In this document: one piece after another, positions 8,823-17,429 of the stretch | Layout of the letters: each line of letters opens with the position of its first letter | Position numbering within the stretch: position 1 is the first letter of the stretch | Origin: an uncultured Bacteroidota bacterium | Lineage (GTDB): Bacteria > Bacteroidota > Bacteroidia > Chitinophagales > Chitinophagaceae | Length of the DNA: 64,000 nucleotides | Direction: 5' to 3' | Assembly (NCBI GenBank): GCA_903829015.1 | Contig: CAIKOJ010000155.1 | Span: 1 to 64,000, forward strand | Program-made: the position numbers and the translations under genes | The notes under the pieces: model-generated | What the model saw: only the letters and a program-made list of their open reading frames with translations | Told to the model about the DNA's origin: nothing | The model's database searches: none

Positions 8823-8830
8823 CAAAGATA
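8823..8830 (-). promoter_or_regulatory. -7 element deciding the start of the 7107 membrane protein
   Basis: TATCTTTG on the minus strand (8830 to 8823), 18 bases before the proposed TTG at 8804. It rules against a start at 8909 if the promoter is used. Confidence 0.45.
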
Positions 8831-9026
8831 CTTCATCAATAAAACAATGGTGAGATATTTTTAAACTGAGGCGAAAAAAGCACAAAATCCGTTTGCCGAA
8901 ACGGTGCATTTCTAATCTGCGGAACGACTGAAAAACCGGCTGTTAGTTATTCACAATTGTGCATTACTTTGTCTCTAAAGATGGTATAGATACAGTAATT
9001 TCGGTAGCAGAAAAAGATAGAAGAGA

Positions 9027-9665
9027 ATGGATATCGAACAATTAATGTCGCATGTGGAGGCTCTGGTATTTGCCAGCGAACGCCCGCTTACTCAGATTGA
9101 AATGACCGAATTGCTTGGTCAGGCAATGGAGACAGTTATTGAAACTGAACGTATCGCCACCTGCCTGGATGCGATCCGTGAAAAATATGATGCAGAATAT
9201 TACCCCTTCCAGCTTCGTGAGATTGGAGGAGGTTATCAGTTCCTGACAAAGAAAGCTTTCCATAAAACTATTTTACAGCTCAACGGAGATAAGCACATCA
9301 AAAAGCTGTCTCATGCTGCTATGGAAACACTTTCGATCATCGCATACAAGCAGCCTATTACTAAAAGCGAGATCGAATATATCAGGGGTGTGAGTGCAGA
9401 TTACAGCATACAGAAATTGCTGGAAAAAGAACTGATTGTAATTGCTGGTCGTAACGAAGACATGGTAGGTAAGCCGCTTATCTATAATACTTCGAAGAAT
9501 TTCATGGACTATCTGGGTATTAATTCACCATCACAGTTACCACAACTGAAGGATATTACTGATATCCAGATCGTGATGCCAACCAGTGCACAGGAAGCAA
9601 TTCCGGAAGATGCACAGGGTAATGTATTGGTCAGTGAACATGGTGAATTGAAACAAGCATCTTAA
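9027..9665 (+). CDS. scpB: segregation and condensation protein B (ScpB)
   Basis: Kleisin-binding subunit of the SMC-ScpA-ScpB condensin complex that organises and segregates the chromosome. The 212-residue protein shows two winged-helix domains: residues about 5-85 (HVEALVFASERPLTQIEM) and about 95-175. The family signature METLSIIAYKQPITKSEIE lies at about 103-121, with IRGVSADYSIQKLLEKELI following. The ATG at 9027 has a purine-rich stretch (agatagaagag) just upstream. No scpA or smc is in the window. A strong terminator at 9689-9715 ends the unit. Confidence 0.95.
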   Translation: MDIEQLMSHVEALVFASERPLTQIEMTELLGQAMETVIETERIATCLDAIREKYDAEYYPFQLREIGGGYQFLTKKAFHKTILQLNGDKHIKKLSHAAMETLSIIAYKQPITKSEIEYIRGVSADYSIQKLLEKELIVIAGRNEDMVGKPLIYNTSKNFMDYLGINSPSQLPQLKDITDIQIVMPTSAQEAIPEDAQGNVLVSEHGELKQAS

Positions 9666-9688
9666 AAATATTACAAATTCACAGCCTA

Positions 9689-9715
9689 ACGTCCCTCACG
9701 CAGGGACGTTTTTTT
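9689..9715 (+). terminator. intrinsic terminator after scpB
   Basis: Perfect 8-bp stem ACGTCCCT / AGGGACGT (9689-9696 and 9702-9709), five-base loop CACGC, then a run of seven T (9709-9715). Confidence 0.9.
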
Positions 9716-9788
9716 GTGCGGTAAAAGAACACATTGTTTTGAAAATTGAGATGGTAGGCTATATATTTGATCACAATTGACAGCAACT

Positions 9789-10436
9789 ATGCCGGATAAA
9801 CGGATATTCCTTTTCTTTTTAATGCTTATTTGCAGCATCTCTGCCTATGCAGAGCCGGAATGGGTATTGAAAAAAGACAAAGATGGTATCAAGGTTTTTT
9901 CGGCACCAGTTCAGGGTTCTGATTTCAGGATGGTGAAAGCCGAAATGACGATCAAAGCGAATCTGTCGCAGGTAGCAGCTTTGCTTTCTGATGTTGGCAG
10001 GCATCCGCAATGGGTGTACAATATAAAAGAGGCCAGTATACTAAAACGTATGGGTCCAATGGAATTCGTTTATTACTCAGAAGTAAGCGCACCGTGGCCT
10101 GCAAGTAACAGGGACTTTGTTGTCAATTTCAAAATGTCGCAGCCGTCCCCCGGGATTCTTGTTATAGATTCGCATTGCGAACCCGGAATGCTGCCAGAGA
10201 TGGCAAAAAAGGTACGGGTCGTTTTTTCGATATCGCACTGGGTAATAACTTCTCAGGGCGATGGAACTGTGAAAATAGAATACTCGATACAATTCGATCC
10301 GGCAGGATCGGTGCCAGCCTGGGTCATCAATACTTTTATCAGCGACGGACCGTATAAAACATTTAAAAATTTGCGTGAACGGGTCAATTTGCCTGAATAC
10401 AGCAGGGCTCACTATGATTTTCTAAAGGAAAAGTGA
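9789..10436 (+). CDS. exported START-domain (SRPBCC) protein
   Basis: 215 residues. A signal peptide (residues 1-22, FLFFLMLICSISAYA) is followed by a START-like lipid-binding domain. Diagnostic segments are WVLKKDKDGIKVFSAPV, LLSDVGRHPQWVYNIKEA and SNRDFVVNFKMSQPSPG, the last being the typical NRDF block. START domains form a hydrophobic pocket; bacterial exported members have no established substrate. I chose the ATG at 9789 over a TTG at 9777 because it gives a compact signal peptide. Convergent with radA, whose stop lies 8 bases away. Confidence 0.8.
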   Translation: MPDKRIFLFFLMLICSISAYAEPEWVLKKDKDGIKVFSAPVQGSDFRMVKAEMTIKANLSQVAALLSDVGRHPQWVYNIKEASILKRMGPMEFVYYSEVSAPWPASNRDFVVNFKMSQPSPGILVIDSHCEPGMLPEMAKKVRVVFSISHWVITSQGDGTVKIEYSIQFDPAGSVPAWVINTFISDGPYKTFKNLRERVNLPEYSRAHYDFLKEK

Positions 10437-10443
10437 GGCTCGG

Positions 10444-11820
10444 TCAGAACAACATTTTATACACATCCTCCACTTTGTTCACGGTTTTCACTTCAATCTT
10501 ATAATTCTTTTTATCCAGTCCCTTTGCATTTGCCTTGGGGATGAAGATCACATCCATGCCCAGTTTATCGGCTTCGGCTATGCGTTGGTCTATACGATTC
10601 ACGGCGCGAATCTCACCGCTCAGCCCAATCTCACCAACCAGGCAGATATTGGAAGGAAGTGCTTTGTCTTCGTATGAGGAGAGCAGAGAGCAAACCAATG
10701 CCAGTTCTATTGACGGGTCTTCCACCTTTATGCCTCCGGCAATATTCACAAATACATCCTTTGCCCCAAAATGGAACCCACCTCTTTTTTCCAGTACCGC
10801 CAGCAAAAGTTGAAGCCGGCGCAGGTCGAGCCCACTAACTGTACGCTGGGGGGTGCCATAAACTGCTGTGGTTACGAGTGCCTGTACTTCGATCATCAGC
10901 GGTCGCGATGCTTCCATAGTAGCGGCAATAGCAATACCACTCAGTGGCTCATCGTGCTGAGACATCAATAACTCAGATGGGTTGCTTACCGGGCGCATCC
11001 CTCCTGTTACCATTTCGTAGATACCCAATTCAGACGTGGAGCCGAAACGGTTCTTCAGCGTCCTTAGAATTCTGTACGCATAATGCCGGTCACCTTCAAA
11101 TTGCAGCACCGTATCTACCATATGCTCCAATACCTTTGGTCCGGCTATAGATCCTTCTTTTGTTATGTGACCGATGATACATACAGGTATACCACTCGTC
11201 TTAGCAAACTTCTGCAACTCAGCGGCACACTCCCGAACCTGCGAAACACTGCCGGCCGCCGATTCTACATATGGCGACTCAAGTGTCTGTATAGAATCTA
11301 TGATCAGTAAGTTGGGCCGAAGTTTTTTTATCTCCTGGAATATCGTACCGGTATCTGTAGCAGTGAGCAGGTATAGATTATTATTTTTTATTCCTATGCG
11401 GTCTGCCCTCAGTTTTATTTGTTGTGCACTTTCCTCGCCAGATACATAAAGGGTAGTAATGCTCTTCCATAGCAGCGCACATTGAAGAAACAATGTACTC
11501 TTACCAATACCTGGGTCGCCGGCTACCAGTACCACAGATCCCGGTACCAGTCCACCGCCCAGCACGCGGTTAAGTTCACTGTCCGGCGATTGCATTCTTG
11601 CTTCACTGGTTTGTACTACTTCATCCAGCTTATGTGCTTTACGTTGTTCCTTACCATTTCCATCATCCCAGGTCATGGCTTCGGGTTTAGATTTATCATC
11701 ACGCTGCACTACTTCTTCTACAAAAGAATTCCATGCGCCGCATGATGGACACTTGCCTGTCCATTTCGGTGTCTCATATCCGCATTGCTGACAGAAGAAT
11801 GCTGTTTTTGTTTTTGCCAT
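10444..11820 (-). CDS. radA: DNA repair protein RadA
   Basis: RecA-related branch-migration ATPase that processes recombination intermediates. 458 residues in the standard order: zinc finger with C10, C13, C24 and C27 (CQQC...CPSC), RecA-like ATPase with Walker A GDPGIGKST (101-109), the RadA-specific KNRFG motif (256-260), and a C-terminal Lon-protease-like domain (about 280-458). The ATG at 11820 gives the usual MAKTKT N-terminus and follows a strong purine-rich ribosome-binding stretch (agaggaag); a GTG two codons earlier is possible. The 550-base upstream gap contains a candidate small RNA on the same strand. Confidence 0.97.
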   Translation of the reverse strand: MAKTKTAFFCQQCGYETPKWTGKCPSCGAWNSFVEEVVQRDDKSKPEAMTWDDGNGKEQRKAHKLDEVVQTSEARMQSPDSELNRVLGGGLVPGSVVLVAGDPGIGKSTLFLQCALLWKSITTLYVSGEESAQQIKLRADRIGIKNNNLYLLTATDTGTIFQEIKKLRPNLLIIDSIQTLESPYVESAAGSVSQVRECAAELQKFAKTSGIPVCIIGHITKEGSIAGPKVLEHMVDTVLQFEGDRHYAYRILRTLKNRFGSTSELGIYEMVTGGMRPVSNPSELLMSQHDEPLSGIAIAATMEASRPLMIEVQALVTTAVYGTPQRTVSGLDLRRLQLLLAVLEKRGGFHFGAKDVFVNIAGGIKVEDPSIELALVCSLLSSYEDKALPSNICLVGEIGLSGEIRAVNRIDQRIAEADKLGMDVIFIPKANAKGLDKKNYKIEVKTVNKVEDVYKMLF

Positions 11821-11992
11821 ACCCACTTCCTCTGAGAGGAACTACCGTTTTAATTTTTGAAAATAATTTTACTCTAAGTTAAAGGCAATGTGCGAAAGAA
11901 AATTTTTTGCGCAGCAAGGTTTTACGAAAGTGTTGTTTCAAAAAAATAAATGCTGTGCAAAGAGTAACGTAATTGACGAAGTGAACTATCCT

Positions 11993-12061
11993 AAAAAAGA
12001 AAAGAGCCGCTGGATGGAAATCCTGCAGCTCTTACTTACTAACCCATTAAATTCACAACTT
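11993..12061 (-). ncRNA. candidate small RNA upstream of radA
   Basis: On the minus strand a consensus -7 element (TACATTTG, 12073-12066) is followed about 30 bases later by an unstructured stretch and then a strong hairpin. The hairpin arms are AAGAGC/GCTCTT and GGAT/ATCC with an inner GC pair (12002-12033), closing with a T-rich tail (11993-12003). This gives a complete promoter-to-terminator unit of about 68 nt with no ORF. The size and layout resemble compact intergenic RNAs known from Bacteroidota, for example the Flavo-1 class, but I cannot confirm membership. It could also be an attenuated leader of radA, which begins 170 bases further on. Confidence 0.5.
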
Positions 12062-12065
12062 GATA

Positions 12066-12073
12066 CAAATGTA
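12066..12073 (-). promoter_or_regulatory. -7 element of the candidate small RNA
   Basis: TACATTTG read on the minus strand, an exact TAnnTTTG match. No clear -33 TTTG at the expected distance. Confidence 0.5.
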
Positions 12074-12372
12074 GTACCTGCAGCGATAGGAAAAAAATCG
12101 TTTTCCTATTCTGTTCCATCACTTTTATAGATATAACAGCAATTAATATTTTATCTATTAACTTGTCTGTAAATCAATTTATTGCGTTATTATATTTTTC
12201 ATATTTGATTTAAAAAGATCGCCATCGACCAGATTATATAAATATTAATTCTTAATTCAACCCTGCCATTCTGTTACATTATTATTTAGGCAATACATAA
12301 ATAGTTAAAATAAGAATCTAAATTGTTTACAGATTACATTACAGGCGTATTTTGCACAACGAAACACAAATT

Positions 12373-14103
12373 ATGAGCAGAGCATTTGTTCCTTTAGTAC
12401 AGAAAGAAAGAAAATTTTTACCAGCTGATTTTAAAATTTCGAATTGGGAAAGCATACAACCTTATTTCGACGAACTTAAAAACAGAGCCCTTGAAAATAA
12501 AGAGCAGTTAATGGTATGGCTCGATAATATCAGTGAACTGGAAGCAGTGATCAGCGAAGATGCCTGCTGGAGACAGATTAAAATGACCTGCGATACTACT
12601 AACAGAGAATTAGAAGAAGCGTTCATTTATTTCTGTATGGAAATAGAGCCGAAGATGAAGCCCTATGGTTTTGAGCTGAACAAAAAATTGCTGGCATGTC
12701 CGTTTACTAAAGAGTTAGACAACAATTTATTTTTTCCTTACCTGCGTTCGGTAGACAATGCTGCAAAGCTTTACAGAGAAGAGAACGTACCGCTGCAAGC
12801 AGAAATGAGTGTGCTGGCTCAGCAATATGGTGCGATATCAGGAGCGATGTCAGTAGAAATGGACGGGAAGGAATACACCATGCAGCAGGCTGTTAAGTTT
12901 CTGCATAGCCCCGATAGAAGTCTGCGTGAAACCGTTTTCAGTAAAATGGCTGCCCGCCGCTTACAAGACAAAGACAAACTCAATGAGCTGTTTGATAAGT
13001 TGCTGGCACTGCGCCAGCAGGTAGCCGTTAATGCAGGTTTTGAAAACTACCGCGATTATAAGTTCCGTGAGCTGGGTCGATTTGACTATACAATAGCTGA
13101 TTGTTTTGCATTTCATGAAGCGGTGCGTGAGCATATATTGCCGCTACAGGCAATGCTGATGAAGCATAAGCAGCAGAAGCTGGGCGTAACAACAATGCGT
13201 CCGTGGGATAGCGAAGCAGAACCTGTGGGTACTGAGCCGCTGCATCCGTTTACCGATGGTAAAGAACTCAATGCAAAAGCAATGGAAGTGTTCAGCCGCC
13301 TACAGCCTTTTTTCAGCGGATGCCTTGAAACCATGCAGCAAATGAATCGCCTGGATCTGGATAGTAGGAAAGGTAAAGCACCCGGTGGTTATAATTGCCC
13401 ACTAGCAGAAACAGGTGTTCCCTTCATTTTCATGAATGCCGCTGGTACCATGGGCGATGTCATAACTATGATGCACGAGGGTGGGCACGCTGTTCATTCA
13501 TTTTTATCTCACCCACTGGAGCTTTCGGCCTTCAAAGAATACCCGATGGAAATTGCGGAACTGGCGAGCATGAGTATGGAACTGTTCTCCATGGAGCACT
13601 GGGATGTTTTCTTCAACGACAAGAAAGAACTGGAGCGGGCTCAGCTGGAAGAGATGGAGCGGGTGATCACCGTGTTGCCCTGGATTGCAACAATTGATAA
13701 GTACCAACACTGGATATATACTCACCCGGGGCATTCTGTGGCAGAGAGAGAAGCAGCATGGCTTGCTATTCTTAGTGAATATTCCACCGGCATTACTGAT
13801 TGGAGCGGATTGGACGAATACCGTGCCAGCTTCTGGCAAAAGCAACTGCATTTGTTTGAAGTTCCTTTTTATTACATTGAATACGGGATAGCACAACTGG
13901 GTGCCCTGGCAATGTGGCGCCAATACCGGCTGAACAAAGAGCAGGCACTTGAAAATTATATGAACGCACTTAGCCTCGGCTATACAAAGACGCTTAAGGA
14001 ATTATATACCACAGCAGGAATTAAGTTTGATTTTTCTCCAGCCTATATAAAAGAACTGGCAGATTTTGTGACACCGGTATTGAAAGAAAAAGGGGTGAAG
14101 TAA
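12373..14103 (+). CDS. M3-family oligoendopeptidase (PepF-like)
   Basis: Cytoplasmic zinc metallopeptidase that trims short peptides. 576 residues. The zinc site is HEGGH at 368-372 (MMHEGGHAVHSF), with the third ligand glutamate about 24-28 residues on (E393 or E396 in EIAELASMSMEL). The C-terminal half has the family's YYIEYGIAQLGALAMW block. No signal peptide. The ATG at 12373 is preferred over a TTG at 12352 because the near-consensus promoter lies at about 12349. The neighbour downstream is an unrelated lipoprotein gene with 59 bases between them. Confidence 0.92.
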   Translation: MSRAFVPLVQKERKFLPADFKISNWESIQPYFDELKNRALENKEQLMVWLDNISELEAVISEDACWRQIKMTCDTTNRELEEAFIYFCMEIEPKMKPYGFELNKKLLACPFTKELDNNLFFPYLRSVDNAAKLYREENVPLQAEMSVLAQQYGAISGAMSVEMDGKEYTMQQAVKFLHSPDRSLRETVFSKMAARRLQDKDKLNELFDKLLALRQQVAVNAGFENYRDYKFRELGRFDYTIADCFAFHEAVREHILPLQAMLMKHKQQKLGVTTMRPWDSEAEPVGTEPLHPFTDGKELNAKAMEVFSRLQPFFSGCLETMQQMNRLDLDSRKGKAPGGYNCPLAETGVPFIFMNAAGTMGDVITMMHEGGHAVHSFLSHPLELSAFKEYPMEIAELASMSMELFSMEHWDVFFNDKKELERAQLEEMERVITVLPWIATIDKYQHWIYTHPGHSVAEREAAWLAILSEYSTGITDWSGLDEYRASFWQKQLHLFEVPFYYIEYGIAQLGALAMWRQYRLNKEQALENYMNALSLGYTKTLKELYTTAGIKFDFSPAYIKELADFVTPVLKEKGVK

Positions 14104-14162
14104 TTTCTTGAAAATTACATTTAGGCATACTAGTTTGAAACAAATGGAATATTAATTCCCAT

Positions 14163-15002
14163 ATGCAAAATAAATTCTCCTTTCTGGTAGTATGCGTGAT
14201 GCTCTTTTCCTGCAGTAGCACCAAGCACTCAGGCAAGACAGCTTCGCTACCCGGCAACTGGCAGGCAACACCAATTGTTATTGACGGTGATAACAAGGAC
14301 TGGCCATCGCCATATCCGAATTATGACGCACAAACTATGGTGGCGTATGCTACAGCTAATGATGCCCGGAATCTTTACATAACCATGGAAACCGGCGATG
14401 AAATGACCCAGGTGAAGATCCTGAAGAGAGGCCTTACCGTTTCTATTGACACCACCGGTAAAAAAACACCTCAGTTTGATATCAACTACCCTCTGGCCAA
14501 TGAAAATGAACCACTGGACATGGTAAGGAATGACGGCCAGAAGACTTCATTGGCTAAAAAGCAATCGGAGCAAAAGCTCAATAGCCTTGTGCAGGGGGCC
14601 AACCAGTTTTCGCTGGAGGGTTTTCCGGAATGTGCCGGTGGTTTTATGGTGCATCAGGTACTGCCCTGTGGCATAAAAGTAAAAGCCCGGATAGATGAAT
14701 ACAAAGAACTAGTGTGGGAGGCAGTGATCCCGTTCAAGTTGATTTTTGGCAAGGACTCTCTCAGTGCGTCTGATGCCGGCAAGCCAATCAGTGTTTGTTT
14801 TGCAGTAAACGGTTTCAAGAGTGCTTCGACCAAAAGTGCCGGTGACAACAACGGCTCTATGACCAATGCGCCCGGGATGGCCGGCAACAATAGCCGGATG
14901 CGTAATCCCGGACCCACAACAACAAATAAAAATGATCCCAACCAGCATTTGTACAATCGTACAAAAACCTGGAAACAATTCGGCCTTACTTATCAGCATT
15001 GA
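14163..15002 (+). CDS. lipoprotein with a DOMON/CBM9-like domain
   Basis: 279 residues. Lipobox MLFSC places the acylated cysteine at residue 18. Residues about 35-110 carry IVIDGDNKDWPSPYPNYD and ARNLYITMETGDEMTQVKI, the pattern of CBM9/DOMON-like beta-sandwiches (a 'DG...W' start, then 'LYI...' strand). The C-terminal 50 residues are rich in Asn, Gly and Pro and look disordered. Probable outer-surface or periplasmic lipoprotein; ligand unknown. A hairpin at 15150-15175 could end transcription. Confidence 0.7.
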   Translation: MQNKFSFLVVCVMLFSCSSTKHSGKTASLPGNWQATPIVIDGDNKDWPSPYPNYDAQTMVAYATANDARNLYITMETGDEMTQVKILKRGLTVSIDTTGKKTPQFDINYPLANENEPLDMVRNDGQKTSLAKKQSEQKLNSLVQGANQFSLEGFPECAGGFMVHQVLPCGIKVKARIDEYKELVWEAVIPFKLIFGKDSLSASDAGKPISVCFAVNGFKSASTKSAGDNNGSMTNAPGMAGNNSRMRNPGPTTTNKNDPNQHLYNRTKTWKQFGLTYQH

Positions 15003-15149
15003 TAATTTTTGCCGGTTTACTACCCAACCTATTTTATTAGGAAAGCGTCTTTATGACTACAAAACATAAAACCACCTAACGGGTACTTGTCCGGCAGCCC
15101 CTATATTTTTATGATTTTATCCCTTATTACTACTGCTATAAAAACTATT

Positions 15150-15175
15150 GGTTGGTTCTGAATTAAGAACCAACC
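15150..15175. terminator. bidirectional hairpin between convergent genes
   Basis: Perfect 10-bp stem GGTTGGTTCT / AGAACCAACC (15150-15159 and 15166-15175), six-base loop. T-rich sequence follows on both strands, so it can serve the gene at 14163 and the gene at 15183. Confidence 0.75.
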
Positions 15176-15182
15176 TCTTTCT

Positions 15183-15446
15183 TTATGCCTGCTGCACTTT
15201 TTCGCAGTGCACATAGAGCCTTTTGTTACAGTGACCTTTGTACATACGGTGCCGTCCTTTACCGCCAAACAATATTCTTGCCAAGAGCAAAATACCCGCA
15301 GCCTGCCAAAGAGAAATTGCATTTACATGTAGTACCGGCTGTAGAATGTTGTTCCATAACAGCATAACCGTGCCGCTAAAGAATAACACGCAAAGCGTGC
15401 CTAATGCGATTACTGCTGCACCTATTTTGAACCATTTCTTTTTCAT
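15183..15446 (-). CDS. small membrane protein, two predicted helices
   Basis: 87 residues. Two hydrophobic segments (about 7-30 and 43-60) are followed by a basic, Cys/His-containing tail: GGKGRHRMYKGHCNKRLYVHCEKVQQA without gaps reads as a positively charged cytoplasmic end. The ATG at 15446 begins MKKKWFKIG, a typical membrane-protein start; the longer frame upstream to 15557 adds non-membrane sequence and is less likely. The family is unknown to me; similar small 'GGKG' membrane proteins occur in Bacteroidota. Confidence 0.6.
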   Translation of the reverse strand: MKKKWFKIGAAVIALGTLCVLFFSGTVMLLWNNILQPVLHVNAISLWQAAGILLLARILFGGKGRHRMYKGHCNKRLYVHCEKVQQA

Positions 15447-15675
15447 AAATGTATTTTCGACAAAATTACCGGAGTCTCTGACCAGAGATAAGTGGTTTTC
15501 GGTAACCGGTATAGATTGGTAGGTAAACAGGGACTTGCAGGCAAAGTTTTGCAACAAACTAATGACTTTGTATGCTATTATGTTCCATTGAAATTTGAAA
15601 GTTCATCATCCGGATGAACCTGAATTCAGGCTTTTTAGGGCTGTAATATTTAACATACGGCTAATGCATTTTTCG

Positions 15676-15683
15676 TAATTTTG
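15676..15683 (+). promoter_or_regulatory. -7 element for the nadC operon
   Basis: TAATTTTG matches TAnnTTTG and lies 17 bases before the ATG at 15700. Confidence 0.5.
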
Positions 15684-15699
15684 CCCGCTATTTAACTAA

Positions 15700-16545
15700 A
15701 TGATATTGACAACCCAGGAATTCATAGCCGCAGCGTTAGGGGAAGATGTAGGTAAAGGAGACTATTCAACTCTTGCCAGTATACCAGCTAGAGCCAAGGG
15801 CAAAGCTGTTCTTAAAGTAAAAGAAGACGGCATAATTGCCGGACTGGATCTTGCGAAGGAAATATTTTTGTTTCTGGAACCGGATGCGCAAATTTCTTTT
15901 TTTAAAAAGGATGGTGATCAGGCGAAGAATGGTGAGATCGCTTTTGAAGTGCAGGCCACTGTACATACCATACTCAAAGCTGAGCGACTTGCGCTTAACT
16001 GCATGCAGCGAATGAGCGGTATTGCAACGATCACAAATGTATATACTGAAAAGATAAAGGAATATCCGGCTAAAATACTGGATACCCGCAAGACCACGCC
16101 ATTGTTCCGCAAATTTGAAAAAGAAGCGGTAGCCATAGGCGGAGGGGTGAACCACAGGATGGGTCTGTATGATATGGTGATGCTGAAAGACAATCATATT
16201 GATTTTTGTGGAGGCATTGAAAAGGCAATTGAGCATACCAACAATTACCTGAAAGCAAACGATCTGGATCTGAAAATAGAAGTAGAAACCCGGTCGCTGG
16301 ACGATGTGAAAAGGGTGCTGGCTGTGGGGAATGTGCATCGCATTATGCTCGACAACTACACGCCTGAGCAACTGGCAGAGGCAGTTAAACTAATAGAAGG
16401 AAGATATGAAACAGAGGCATCGGGGGGCATCAATCTGGATAATATAGTTGCCTATGCGCAAACGGGAGTTGATTTCATTTCAGTTGGCGCTATCATTCAC
16501 CATGCGGTGAGTATGGACCTCAGCCTTAAAGCACAAGTACTATGA
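15700..16545 (+). CDS. nadC: quinolinate phosphoribosyltransferase (decarboxylating) NadC
   Basis: Converts quinolinate and PRPP to nicotinate mononucleotide, the step after NadA. 281 residues, the usual length. Conserved blocks are visible in order: RMSGIAT (the RxSGIAT motif), DTRKTTPLFR, GGGVNHRMGLYD, KDNHI, EVETRSLDD and the C-terminal EASGGINLDN and GVDFISVGAI segments that form the PRPP site. It overlaps the lipid kinase gene by four bases (ATGA), so the two are translationally coupled. Confidence 0.97.
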   Translation: MILTTQEFIAAALGEDVGKGDYSTLASIPARAKGKAVLKVKEDGIIAGLDLAKEIFLFLEPDAQISFFKKDGDQAKNGEIAFEVQATVHTILKAERLALNCMQRMSGIATITNVYTEKIKEYPAKILDTRKTTPLFRKFEKEAVAIGGGVNHRMGLYDMVMLKDNHIDFCGGIEKAIEHTNNYLKANDLDLKIEVETRSLDDVKRVLAVGNVHRIMLDNYTPEQLAEAVKLIEGRYETEASGGINLDNIVAYAQTGVDFISVGAIIHHAVSMDLSLKAQVL

Positions 16546-17420
16546 ATAAAAAGCACGTTGTGTTTATCGTGAACCCTAAATCGGGTGTAGAGCGGCAGAA
16601 AGAAATCCAGGAAGGAATAAATACGCATTTGGATCAGGAAACCTTTACACATGAGATCATGTTTACGGAATATGCGAAACATGGTACTGTGCTTGCCAGA
16701 GAAGCAGCGGGGAAAGGTGCATATGCCGTTGTGGCCGTAGGCGGTGATGGTTCTGTGAATGATGTAGTACAGGGATTGCTCGGCACAGGAGCAATTTTGG
16801 GTATCATTCCAAAGGGGTCGGGTAACGGTATGGCCCGTACAATGAAAATACCTATTGATACCAATGCTGCCATCAAGATCATCAATCAGGGGAATTTCAC
16901 GAATATGGACGTGGCCTATGCTAACGGTCAGGCGTTCATAAGTAATGCAGGTGTGGCTTTCGATGCGCTGATCTCTAAAAAGTTTGCCAAAAGTGAAAGA
17001 AGGGGTTTGATGGTATATAGCTGGCTGGTAACTAAACACCTGTGGATGTATAAAACATGGGACTGGAAAATTACGATCGATGGCAAGGAGATGACCCAAA
17101 AAGCTTTTATGGTCAATGTGGCCAACGGACAGCAGTTTGGTTACAATTTTCAGATCGCGCCCATGGCCAGTTTTACAGATGGCTATCTTGACCTGATCAT
17201 TGTAAGGAAATTTCCAAAAATACTGGGTGGCGTTATTTCTTTTCTGGCTATGACCGGTAAAATTATGAGCAGCCGCTATGTTACACATATGAGAGGAAAG
17301 GAGATCAGCATCTCGCATCCTTCTCTAAACCTGATGCAGACTGATGGAGATGCACATCACTGCGCATCAGAAATAAAATTTACTATAAAACAAGGAGCCC
17401 AGAAAGTGATCGTGCCGTAA
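16542..17420 (+). CDS. diacylglycerol/lipid kinase family protein
   Basis: 292-residue DAGK-catalytic-domain protein (YegS/BmrU type). VNPKSGVERQK opens the domain, the nucleotide site GGDGSVNDV is at 67-75 and the second motif PKGSGNGMAR at 90-99. It phosphorylates a lipid, such as diacylglycerol, at the membrane's inner face. Starts within the last codon of nadC, so it shares its transcript; a metabolic link between the two is not obvious. Lipid specificity cannot be read from the sequence. Confidence 0.92.
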   Translation: MNKKHVVFIVNPKSGVERQKEIQEGINTHLDQETFTHEIMFTEYAKHGTVLAREAAGKGAYAVVAVGGDGSVNDVVQGLLGTGAILGIIPKGSGNGMARTMKIPIDTNAAIKIINQGNFTNMDVAYANGQAFISNAGVAFDALISKKFAKSERRGLMVYSWLVTKHLWMYKTWDWKITIDGKEMTQKAFMVNVANGQQFGYNFQIAPMASFTDGYLDLIIVRKFPKILGGVISFLAMTGKIMSSRYVTHMRGKEISISHPSLNLMQTDGDAHHCASEIKFTIKQGAQKVIVP

Positions 17421-17429
17421 TTTTACATT

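Larger units (their letters stand above)
11821..12372. other. gene-poor interval between radA and the M3 peptidase
   Basis: Divergent intergenic region of 550 bases. It holds the radA ribosome-binding stretch, the candidate small RNA (11993-12061) and, from about 12130 to 12330, a very AT-rich tract with no gene, which probably carries the promoter of the peptidase gene (TATTTTGC near 12349 is close to the -7 consensus). A short open frame at 11888-12130 overlaps the small RNA antisense and has no coding character. Confidence 0.6.

Noticed and set aside
11888..12130. 80-codon open frame on the plus strand upstream of the M3 peptidase
   Set aside because: It runs antisense through the candidate small RNA hairpin and encodes a low-quality sequence without family features.
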